DNA from: Gammaproteobacteria bacterium
Lineage (GTDB): Bacteria; Pseudomonadota; Gammaproteobacteria; Pseudomonadales; Cellvibrionaceae
NCBI GenBank assembly: GCA_021151625.1
Contig: JAGKWY010000098.1
Location: forward strand, 1-41,844
Direction of reading: 5' to 3'
DNA length: 41,844 nt
Shown here one piece after another: positions 1-6,433 of the stretch (the stretch's first letter is position 1; every line of letters starts with the position of its first letter). The notes under the pieces are model-generated. The model was given only the letters and a program-made list of their open reading frames with translations, was not told the DNA's origin and searched no databases. A program made the position numbers and the translations under genes.

Positions 1-104
1 CTGGTGATATTGCATCATCGCCCACTGTGAGCAGCAAATTTTTAAACACCAATAATAAACATTAAACAGCAACCAATTTTTAAAAAACAATTAAGAATCA
101 ATTT

Positions 105-1880
105 ATGTTAAAGACCAGTGATGAATTTCTCGGCCACCCCAAAGGCCTGTACGTTTGCTTCGCTACCGAAATGTGGGAGCGATTTTCTTTTTACGGCATG
201 AAATTTATCCTGCTGTTGTATCTAACCAAATACCATCTATTTTCCGATAACCAGGGGCTGGATGTTCTCGGTGCCTATGCCGGTTTAGTGTATGCCTTGC
301 CGGTAATTGGCGGTTTAATCGCAGACCGCTACCTGGGTACGCGCCGGGCAGTATTATTTGGTGGAGTCCTGTTGGTCATTGGTCATTTTTTAATGGCGGT
401 GGAAGGGCAGCAGGCGGTGCATTATCCCGCCGGCACTGTATTAACTGAAGCGCTTACGCTGGCGACGGGTGAGGTTTTAGCGGCAGGCACTGTGCTTGCT
501 AATGAAGTCACCAAACAGGATACCGCAGCGCTCAATGTGTTTTATACCGCGATTGCCTTTATCGTGATTGGTGTGGGTTTTTTAAAGCCCAATATCTCGG
601 TGATTGTTGGCAAACTTTATCCTGAAAACGATCCGCGCCGCGATTCCGGTTTTACTCTGTTTTATATGGGCATTAATGTCGGGGCATTGGTGGCGACACT
701 GGTGTGTGGTTGGTTGGGTGAAACCTACGGCTGGAAATACGGTTTTGGTTTGGCCGGTGTAGGTATGATTTTTGGTTTGATTACCTTTTTATTTGGCCAG
801 CGTTACCTTAAGGGTTATGCAGAATCCCCTGAGCCAGAATGGCTTGCAACTAAGCTCGCTGGTATTAAACATGAGTGGTGGATTTATATTGCCAGTATTG
901 CGGCGCTGCCATTAATTTGGTGGCTGGTGCAAAGCGAGCCGATTGTGCATATCACGCAAAACATTTTCCTGTTACTCGGCATTGTCGGCATTCTCGCTTA
1001 CGCCATGATTCACCCCAATCCCTGGCAATCCAAAAAATCACTACTGGCATTGGTATCGGTAGTGATATTTGTTGGCATTGGCAGTGTGCTGACGCAAAAC
1101 CATGTGTTTACGGTTTCGGATGACGCCACTGAATACTGGTTGTATGCCGCATTGCTGGCGCTGCTGGCATTTATCGCTTACGGCTTTGTGCATCATCGCA
1201 GCGTGGAATTTACCCGCACGCTGGTGTTAATGGTGTTGATTGTTTCTACCATTGTGTTCTGGTCCCTGTTTGAACAATCAGCGGCGTCCATGACTTTATT
1301 TGCTGATCGGGTGCTGGATCGTGAGGTATTTGGAACAACCGTCAACGCCAGTCAATTTGCTGCACTCAACCCCGCTTTTATTATGTTGCTCGCCGTTCCC
1401 TTTGCATTGCTCTGGCCATGGCTGGCTGCGCGCGGCCTTAATCCTTCAACTCCAGTGAAATTTGCAATAGGCACTATCCTGGCGGGGCTTGGTTTCGGTG
1501 CTTTGGTATTGGGCGCACAATTTCCCAATGAGATCGGCAAGGTGGCGACGCTTTGGTTTGTGCTCGCCTATTTTTGTCACAGCACTGGTGAATTATGTTT
1601 ATCGCCGATTGGTTTATCGGCAGTCACTAAATTATCCATTCCGCGAGTGGTGGGTGTGAGTATGGGGACCTGGTTTGTGGCGACCGCGCTGTCCGAAACT
1701 CTTGCAACGCGTTTGTCAAAACTCGCTTCCATTGATACTTCCGCAAAATCCGATATTTCGGCAATGCTCGCTACCTATACTGGATTGTTTGAATATCTCA
1801 CTGCATTAGGTGTGGGATTCGGTGTGTTTTTATTGGTCATTTCGCCGCTGCTCAAGCGTGGCATGGCCGGCATTCGTTAA
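105..1880 (+). CDS. POT/PTR2-family proton-dependent oligopeptide transporter
   Basis: This 591-residue inner-membrane protein imports di- and tripeptides with protons (role known for the POT branch of the major facilitator superfamily). It shows the PTR2 signature near the N-terminus (EMWERFSFYGMK, about residues 23-34), a second family segment (FYMGINVGAL, about 186-195), and around a dozen or more hydrophobic segments along its length. Length is somewhat above the roughly 500 residues of E. coli Dtp proteins; the extra residues include a polar loop near 100-140. Start is the ATG at 105, although no strong ribosome-binding site precedes it. The next gene begins 30 nt downstream on the same strand and encodes a peptidase that releases dipeptides, so the two probably form an operon. 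Substrate specificity cannot be read from sequence. Confidence 0.93.
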   Translation: MLKTSDEFLGHPKGLYVCFATEMWERFSFYGMKFILLLYLTKYHLFSDNQGLDVLGAYAGLVYALPVIGGLIADRYLGTRRAVLFGGVLLVIGHFLMAVEGQQAVHYPAGTVLTEALTLATGEVLAAGTVLANEVTKQDTAALNVFYTAIAFIVIGVGFLKPNISVIVGKLYPENDPRRDSGFTLFYMGINVGALVATLVCGWLGETYGWKYGFGLAGVGMIFGLITFLFGQRYLKGYAESPEPEWLATKLAGIKHEWWIYIASIAALPLIWWLVQSEPIVHITQNIFLLLGIVGILAYAMIHPNPWQSKKSLLALVSVVIFVGIGSVLTQNHVFTVSDDATEYWLYAALLALLAFIAYGFVHHRSVEFTRTLVLMVLIVSTIVFWSLFEQSAASMTLFADRVLDREVFGTTVNASQFAALNPAFIMLLAVPFALLWPWLAARGLNPSTPVKFAIGTILAGLGFGALVLGAQFPNEIGKVATLWFVLAYFCHSTGELCLSPIGLSAVTKLSIPRVVGVSMGTWFVATALSETLATRLSKLASIDTSAKSDISAMLATYTGLFEYLTALGVGFGVFLLVISPLLKRGMAGIR

Positions 1881-1910
1881 TTCAACGATTAACAGAAAGG
1901 ACTATTAGCA

Positions 1911-3767
1911 ATGATAAAAAAAATGCATCAGGTTTTTGCGTTGCGCACAACAACGCTACTGGCATCCTGTTTTTTTTTGGCGTCTTGCCAACCAGCGGCG
2001 CCTGTCAAAAATGAGCAGGCTACAGATAAAAAAACGGCTGATGCATTTATTGCCGACCTCAACCAGCGCTATCTGGATATTGCGCGCGAAGTGAATGCTG
2101 CGCAATGGAGCTACGTGACTTATCTCAATGAAGACACTGCGCTCCTGGCAGCTAAAACCAATGAACGATTAATGGAGTTTGAAAAGTCAGTGCTTGCAGA
2201 TGCGCGCACTTTTAAAGATAAACCCATGTCAGCAGCAACGGCGAAGGCTTACACCAATTTAACCTTGGGCAAAACCCTGTTGCCACCCGATACTACTGAA
2301 GAGCGCGCTGAGCTTGCGCAACTGGGTACCAGTATGGAAGGGGTTTACGGTGCGGGAAAATATTGCGTGCCAGCAAAAAATAATGCGCAAGAAAATAATT
2401 GCCGCGATCTGGATCAGTTGTCGGAAGTATTGGTAAAAAGCCGCAACTACAATGAACTGCTGGACGCCTGGACTGGCTGGCGCACTGTGGCCCCCGCTTA
2501 TAAAAAAGATTATGTTCGTTTTGTGGAAATCGCCAACGCCGGTGCGCGGGCTTACGGTTTTAGTGACCTGGGTGCATCCTGGAAATCCGGATATGATATG
2601 CCTTCTGCGAACTTTGACGCGGAAGTGGAGCGTCTCTGGGCACAAGTAGAGCCGCTGTATCAATCTTTGCACTGTAAAGTACGTACGGATCTTGCCAAAC
2701 ATTATGGCAAAGACAAGGTGCCTCTCGATCAAGCAATTCCAGCGCATCTGCTCGGCAATATGTGGAGCCAGCAGTGGGGCAGTATTTATGATCTGGTAAC
2801 GCCTTATCCCGGTGTGGGTGATCTGGATGTAACCGCTGCACTGGTGAAAAGTAAAAAAGATGCAGTGGCGATTACAAAAACGGCTGAAGCCTTTTTTACT
2901 TCGCTAGGTTTGCAATCATTACCGCCAAGTTTCTGGACAAAATCCATGCTTACCAAACCGCGTGACCGCGAAGTGGTTTGTCATGCAAGTGCCTGGACCA
3001 TGGATGCAAAAGACGATGTGCGCATTAAGGAATGTATAGAGCCCACTGAAATAGAATTTGAAACTATTCACCATGAATTGGGCCACGTGTACTATTTTCT
3101 GGAATACAAGCATCAACCTTACTTGTTCCAGAATGGTGCTAATGATGGCTTCCATGAAGCAATTGGCGATACCATCGTGCTCTCCATGACACCGGGTTAT
3201 TTAAAAACCATTGGTTTGTTCGACAAAGTAGAAAGCAATCAAAAAGCTGTCATTAATCAACAAATGAAACTGGCGCTGGATAAGGTTGCGTTTTTACCCT
3301 TTGGAAAAATTATCGATCAATGGCGCTGGCAAGTATTCTCCGGAAAAATAAAACCGGAACAATACAATGAATCCTGGTGGCAGCTGGTAAACCAATACCA
3401 GGGTATTCGCTCCGCAGTACCACGTACTGAAAATGATTTTGATGCGGGCGCAAAATATCATGTCGCTGCTAATGTTCCCTACACCCGCTATTTCATCGCC
3501 CATATTTTGCAATTCCAATTCCACAAAGCCTTATGTGAAGCTGCCGGTTTCAAAGGCCCGCTACACGAATGTTCCATCTACAATAGCAAAGAAGCTGGCA
3601 AAAAATTACAAACACTTCTCGCCGCCGGCTCCAGCAAACCCTGGCAAGATGTCCTCGAAGAAGCCATTGGCACCCGCGAGATGGATGCCTCTGCAATCCT
3701 GGATTATTTCGCCCCATTAAAAGCCTGGTTAGATGAACAAAATAAAGGACAGGCTTGTGGTTGGTAA
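1911..3767 (+). CDS. M2-family peptidyl-dipeptidase (ACE-like), lipoprotein
   Basis: A zinc metallopeptidase related to angiotensin-converting enzyme, which removes dipeptides from the C-terminus of peptides (family knowledge). The zinc site is intact: HELGH with H388 and H392, and the third ligand E416 in FHEAIGD. The N-terminus has a hydrophobic signal ending in a lipobox (LASC), so the mature 618-residue precursor product should be a lipoprotein in the periplasm or outer membrane. A good ribosome-binding site (AAAGGA) sits before the ATG. It lies 30 nt behind the POT transporter and is followed by a strong terminator, which suggests a two-gene unit for peptide scavenging. That pairing is inferred; the enzyme family assignment is strong. 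Confidence 0.94.
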   Translation: MIKKMHQVFALRTTTLLASCFFLASCQPAAPVKNEQATDKKTADAFIADLNQRYLDIAREVNAAQWSYVTYLNEDTALLAAKTNERLMEFEKSVLADARTFKDKPMSAATAKAYTNLTLGKTLLPPDTTEERAELAQLGTSMEGVYGAGKYCVPAKNNAQENNCRDLDQLSEVLVKSRNYNELLDAWTGWRTVAPAYKKDYVRFVEIANAGARAYGFSDLGASWKSGYDMPSANFDAEVERLWAQVEPLYQSLHCKVRTDLAKHYGKDKVPLDQAIPAHLLGNMWSQQWGSIYDLVTPYPGVGDLDVTAALVKSKKDAVAITKTAEAFFTSLGLQSLPPSFWTKSMLTKPRDREVVCHASAWTMDAKDDVRIKECIEPTEIEFETIHHELGHVYYFLEYKHQPYLFQNGANDGFHEAIGDTIVLSMTPGYLKTIGLFDKVESNQKAVINQQMKLALDKVAFLPFGKIIDQWRWQVFSGKIKPEQYNESWWQLVNQYQGIRSAVPRTENDFDAGAKYHVAANVPYTRYFIAHILQFQFHKALCEAAGFKGPLHECSIYNSKEAGKKLQTLLAAGSSKPWQDVLEEAIGTREMDASAILDYFAPLKAWLDEQNKGQACGW

Positions 3768-3782
3768 CATTCATTACCCCAT

Positions 3783-3813
3783 AAAAAGGCAGCCCTAAAC
3801 CGGCTGCCTTTTT
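3783..3813 (+). terminator. Rho-independent terminator after the M2 peptidase
   Basis: Perfect 12-bp arms (3783-3794 and 3802-3813) with a GC-rich core and flanking A and T runs form a hairpin 15 nt after the stop codon. The A/T symmetry means it could act in both directions. Confidence 0.9.
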
Positions 3814-4093
3814 ATTTGGAATAACTGTAAAAACCAACCGGGATAAGAAGTTTAGATACCAAATGATAGAAAAATAAAAACAGGGGATATATAGTTTTGA
3901 CTTTTTGAAAAACTGTATGAGCCTTTTGTAACTACAGCGCAAGTGATGAGGTGGTGAAATGAACGAATCCGAAAATAGTAATGTTTCTGGGGGGAACTAT
4001 TTTTAGTTCACGTTCCTGCATTGGCAGCAGTTCTTCTAAGCAAGGAAAAGGAAAAAGGTAGGCCGCTACTGGCACTTCGCGCGCGGCAGATTG
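3814..4093. other. Non-coding spacer before the cassette island
   Basis: About 280 bp between the peptidase terminator and the first cassette gene. I find no convincing gene: open frames on either strand are short and lack family features. The right part contains GC-rich inverted segments (around 4051-4088) leading into an attC-like right end, so it may hold the body of a degenerate attC site whose left box I cannot place with confidence. No integrase gene and no recognisable attI are visible. Confidence 0.5.
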
Positions 4094-4109
4094 TAAGTTG
4101 GCGTTAAAT
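4094..4109 (+). repeat. Right end of an attC-like site (first cassette boundary)
   Basis: The core GTTAAAT (4103-4109) fits the integron R' box GTTRRRY exactly. The 14 nt around it (AGTTGGCGTTAAAT) match the right end of the next site (ACTTGGCGTTAACT, 4864-4877) at 12 of 14 positions. Cassette exchange would occur between 4103 and 4104. The ATG of the first cassette gene overlaps this box, as is usual for tightly packed cassettes. Confidence 0.6.
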
Positions 4110-4428
4110 GGCAATCATGAATATCGACACGATCAAAAAAATAGTGGGATCCTGGATGGCAGAGGGGTTCGTAGAGGGCGAGCTATCAACGGAACCCGAT
4201 TGGTACGTATTGTGGCGAGCAGAAGAAATTGAAGAATTTAACCATGATTACGGGCTTGCAGGGTATGCGCCGGGTTTCATTACCTTTGGTGGCAATGGTG
4301 GTGGTGAGCTTCTAGTGGTAAATGAACAAGGTGAAGTGTTTTACATGTCTGCCATAGGGATGGCGCCAAATACTGCGGTTAAAATCGCAAATAATTTGCA
4401 AGAATTTAAAGGCTACATGCAGCAATGA
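4108..4428 (+). CDS. SUKH (SMI1/KNR4) family protein, cassette-borne
   Basis: A 106-residue protein matching the SMI1/KNR4 (SUKH) fold: the central segment YAPGFITFGGNGGGELLVV (about residues 50-68) and the following IGM segment are typical of the family. Many bacterial SUKH proteins are immunity proteins against contact-dependent or polymorphic toxins; others have unknown roles, so function here is open. It has no signal peptide and should be cytoplasmic. The first ATG overlaps the attC R' box; an in-frame ATG at 4117 is an alternative start. The next ORF begins only 3 nt after the stop, suggesting translational coupling within one cassette. Confidence 0.78.
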   Translation: MAIMNIDTIKKIVGSWMAEGFVEGELSTEPDWYVLWRAEEIEEFNHDYGLAGYAPGFITFGGNGGGELLVVNEQGEVFYMSAIGMAPNTAVKIANNLQEFKGYMQQ

Positions 4429-4431
4429 GAA

Positions 4432-4752
4432 ATGCATTTTACAGGGCGGTCAAGCATCGTAATGACTGAAGAGAACGTGATATACCTAGAAATTAATGGG
4501 GTGTATTTCTGCGCTGCATTTTTTGACAAAGAACTGAAAATACCTTCCATTGATACATACATATTTGTAGGCATGGAAGATGATGGGTTCCTGTTTAGAG
4601 ATGCCGGAAATGAAACACGCTTCGTGGTTGTGTCGCCAGAGAGTATGTGCGGTATCTATGACCGTGTGGCTTTAAGTAAATGGCTACTTGAAGATCATAG
4701 TCCAAGGCATGCAATGACCACAGAGTACACATACAAACTTCTTGGTGAATAA
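4432..4752 (+). CDS. Hypothetical cassette protein, second ORF of the same cassette
   Basis: A 106-residue soluble protein that I do not recognise. It has alternating hydrophobic and charged residues suggestive of a small beta-rich fold (for example IYLEINGVYFCAAFFDKEL) and no signal peptide or membrane segment. It starts 3 nt after the SUKH stop; an in-frame ATG at 4462 is a plausible shorter start. The stop codon lies 2 nt before the R'' box of the attC, as in a normal cassette. Being coupled to a SUKH gene it could be a partner or second immunity-type protein, but that is a guess from position only. Confidence 0.65.
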   Translation: MHFTGRSSIVMTEENVIYLEINGVYFCAAFFDKELKIPSIDTYIFVGMEDDGFLFRDAGNETRFVVVSPESMCGIYDRVALSKWLLEDHSPRHAMTTEYTYKLLGE

Positions 4753-4754
4753 AA

Positions 4755-4877
4755 ATCTAACCAGGCGTTTAGCACGGATAGTTTACAGCGGGGCATTTGC
4801 TCCGCAATTTTACACCCCGCTGCAAACCGCTCCGCCGGCAGGTCGGCTCCGCTCTGCCGGTTTACTTGGCGTTAACT
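4755..4877 (+). repeat. attC recombination site, long form (about 123 bp)
   Basis: The left box ATCTAAC (4755-4761) fits the R'' consensus RYYYAAC exactly. The right box GTTAACT (4871-4877) fits GTTRRRY except one base. Between them are two nested hairpins: cagcgggg/ccccgctg (4786-4793 with 4815-4822, extended by gttt/aaac) and ccggcag/ctgccgg (4835-4841 with 4854-4860). The length resembles the long attC sites of chromosomal integrons. Confidence 0.75.
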
Positions 4878-4893
4878 TAACTCGGTAGGAAGT

Positions 4894-4944
4894 ATGAGTA
4901 TCTATTTAAATACTGTAAAAAAGCTCAAAGAGATCAAGATCTAG
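4894..4944 (+). other. 5' reading frame of the frameshifted cassette gene
   Basis: An ATG at 4894, preceded by AGGA, opens 16 codons that end at TAG (4942-4944). The frame contains the heptamer A AAA AAG at 4917-4923 in the exact phase of a -1 slippery site. A one-base backward slip there joins this start to the open frame that runs without a stop to 5438, giving about 181 residues with a continuous-looking sequence (KKAQRDQDLVDVYRDQ across and after the junction). It could be programmed frameshifting, a one-base deletion in an A run, or a sequencing error. Confidence 0.55.
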
Positions 4945-4988
4945 TTGACGTCTATAGAGACCAGATTAGTTCTGAATCATTAACTGGG

Positions 4989-5438
4989 GTGATCTCAAAT
5001 TACTCTGAAGAATTGATATATATGAGTCTTTTTACTGACGAAGGGCTACCCAATGGGGTATCTATATTTTATATAGCCGATATTACTAGGATTCGTTGGG
5101 GTGGTAATGTAAGGAATTCAATCTCACAATTAATTTCATTGAATGTAGCTAAGCCGGGCACAGCTGAAATAAATCTATCCTCTTTGAAGCTGGCAATCGA
5201 GTCAGTTCAAGTTGAATTCGGCTATGTTAATATTTTGGCAGAGCAAATTGATCCTGATATAACATTCATTGGTGAGATTTCGGAAATTGACCAAGATGCT
5301 ATAGTACTTCACAGTTATGGAACCATGTCGACTCTAGATAGAAGCTTTCAGCTCATGACAATAAATGTTATTACTCGTGTTGACGCAGGAGCGAATTATG
5401 AAAATTGTATACATTCGCTTTTGAAAAATAAAAGCTAA
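4989..5438 (+). CDS. Hypothetical cassette protein (main open frame of a frameshifted gene)
   Basis: The clean open frame starts at GTG 4989 and gives 149 residues, but coding potential clearly extends upstream: this frame is open from 4881 with no ATG, GTG or TTG, and its translation looks like genuine protein. The natural start is probably ATG 4894 in another frame (see that entry). The protein is soluble and beta-rich. The segment GVSIFYIADITRIRWGGN recalls small cytoplasmic proteins with an SH3- or Sm-like barrel, but I cannot name a family. The stop codon lies inside the R'' box of the next attC, typical of a cassette gene. Function unknown; it may be a pseudogene. Confidence 0.6.
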   Translation: MISNYSEELIYMSLFTDEGLPNGVSIFYIADITRIRWGGNVRNSISQLISLNVAKPGTAEINLSSLKLAIESVQVEFGYVNILAEQIDPDITFIGEISEIDQDAIVLHSYGTMSTLDRSFQLMTINVITRVDAGANYENCIHSLLKNKS

Positions 5439-5506
5439 CACGCGACTGTGGTAAAAATAAAAACCTGTAGCGAAAATTGACAACTACAGTATGACAAGCG
5501 TTAGGT
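5433..5506 (+). repeat. attC recombination site, short form (about 74 bp)
   Basis: The right box GTTAGGT (5500-5506) is a perfect GTTRRRY match within AAGCGTTAGGT. The left box AGCTAAC (5433-5439) matches RYYYAAC at six of seven positions and overlaps the upstream stop codon. An inner hairpin ctgtag/ctacag (5465-5470 with 5484-5489) would form the apical stem of the folded bottom strand. Confidence 0.72.
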
Positions 5507-5513
5507 AATAATT

Positions 5514-5807
5514 ATGACTTCTCGGACCGAACGAGATCAACATAAAGCTCTGACTCGCGCGTTTATCCAAAAACGCCGAGTGGAAACAATTGCGTCAATG
5601 CCGATTTTGCAGGCTGATCTTGTCCAGCTATTTGAGTTCTTAGATAATGCATTAGTGGCAGGTTGCGATCATTCGTTTAGGTTTACGCGGCAGTTTCTCC
5701 AAGCTAACAATCTGCCTGAAGCCACCATTGTTCCTTGGCTTGGTAATCACGGCGGCTACTGTGATTGTGAGGTGTTGGCCAATGTTGAAGATGGTTTTCA
5801 ACAATGA
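5514..5807 (+). CDS. DUF2695 family protein, cassette-borne
   Basis: A 97-residue cytoplasmic protein recognisable as DUF2695 by its C-terminal block: CDHSFRFTRQFL (about residues 49-60) followed by WLGNHGGYCDCEVLANV (about 74-90), with the family's paired cysteines CDC. The family has no established function. The ATG lies 7 nt after the attC R' box, so this is the leading gene of the third cassette. No strong ribosome-binding site is visible, which is common for first genes of cassettes. The right boundary of this cassette is unclear. Confidence 0.82.
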   Translation: MTSRTERDQHKALTRAFIQKRRVETIASMPILQADLVQLFEFLDNALVAGCDHSFRFTRQFLQANNLPEATIVPWLGNHGGYCDCEVLANVEDGFQQ

Positions 5808-5821
5808 ATCCCTGCCGTTTA

Positions 5822-5871
5822 ATCACCAACTGCAGTAGAAGAAATATGTTGTCATGTTCTGCTTGGGTGAT
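5822..5871. repeat. Imperfect inverted repeat, possible degenerate attC or hairpin
   Basis: Arms at 5822-5835 (atcaccaactgcag) and 5859-5871 (ctgcttgggtgat) pair with one short mismatch around a loop of about 23 nt. It follows the DUF2695 stop and is followed by a weak R'-like GTTAATT (5883-5889). No good R'' box is present, so the attC reading is tentative. Confidence 0.35.
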
Positions 5872-5933
5872 CTTCTTCCTCAGTTAATTGTTTGTAAGTG
5901 GCGAGTATTGTGAGAAATGGTGAGGAGACTCAA

Positions 5934-6320
5934 ATGCATTCAGATATTCCAGTCTACAATAGGCAGCAAGAAAATCATCAAGCTGTATGTGATTTTCTTG
6001 CGCTGCAAATTGATAAAAATTTGTCAGGAGCTGAAAGCAAGATATGGCATTCGCACCCAGTCTGGTTTCTAGATGGCAATCCAATAGTCGGATACAGCAA
6101 ACAGAAGCCAGGTATTCGATTGATGTTTTGGAGTGGAGCGGATTTTGAAGAGGCGGCGTTGAATGTAATAGGTAAAAAGTTTAAAGATGCATCAATTTTT
6201 TATAATGATGTATCCGAGATAAAGCAGTCCGATCTAAATCGATGGATTAAAAAGGCAAAAGAAATACAGTGGGATTATAAAAATATAGTTCGACGCAAAG
6301 GAGTTTTGGATCGATTGTAA
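5934..6320 (+). CDS. DUF1801 domain protein
   Basis: A protein of 128 residues from ATG 5934, chosen because GAGGAG stands 6 nt upstream; the frame is also open from a GTG at 5898. The central block HPVWFLDGNPIVGYSKQK and GIRLMFWSGADFEE is characteristic of DUF1801 (YdhG/YjbR/CyaY-like fold), found in many small bacterial proteins of uncertain role. It ends with a basic C-terminus (IVRRKGVLDRL). It is probably part of the cassette island (A+T-rich codons, same orientation), but no clear attC separates it from polB, so it may be old chromosome. Confidence 0.8.
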   Translation: MHSDIPVYNRQQENHQAVCDFLALQIDKNLSGAESKIWHSHPVWFLDGNPIVGYSKQKPGIRLMFWSGADFEEAALNVIGKKFKDASIFYNDVSEIKQSDLNRWIKKAKEIQWDYKNIVRRKGVLDRL

Positions 6321-6397
6321 ATATTAATGTGGCCCTAAGTTACTGCTATCGATACCCGCGCAAAGTATCCAGTTACAACACTTCGATAAAAATACGA

Positions 6398-6419
6398 TAT
6401 ACTGGTTGCCCAACCAGTA
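6398..6419 (+). promoter_or_regulatory. LexA-like operator overlapping a -10 box, before polB
   Basis: A near-perfect palindrome (6400-6419, arms TACTGGTTG/CAACCAGTA around CC) has the spacing of an SOS box: CTGG-N8-CCAG, against the consensus CTGT-N8-ACAG. A good -10 hexamer TATACT (6398-6403) overlaps its left edge, so a bound repressor would block RNA polymerase. It ends 14 nt before the polB start. E. coli polB is a known LexA target; binding here is inferred. Confidence 0.5.
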
Positions 6420-6433
6420 ATTGCTGTTTTCCC

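Larger units (their letters stand above)
4104..5807 (+). mobile_element. Integron gene-cassette array without integrase in view (CALIN-like)
   Basis: Inferred cassettes: one from 4104 to 4871 with two ORFs, one from 4872 to 5500 with one frameshifted ORF, and a third starting at 5501 with a DUF2695 gene and an unclear right end. Boundaries come from three R' boxes in the same orientation, all genes read in that orientation, and each gene stops within a few bases of the following attC. The island is visibly richer in A+T than its flanks. Clusters of attC sites lacking an integrase (CALINs) are known in gammaproteobacteria. A chromosomal integrase could lie elsewhere in the genome. Confidence 0.68.

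Noticed and set aside
3932..4114. Minus-strand 60-residue open frame before the cassettes
   Set aside because: No ribosome-binding site and no family features, and it overlaps the attC-like end; it reads as chance.
6329..6433. GTG start that would lengthen PolB by 35 residues
   Set aside because: The extension has no similarity to Pol II and crosses the palindromic operator and -10 box; ATG 6434 gives the normal N-terminus.
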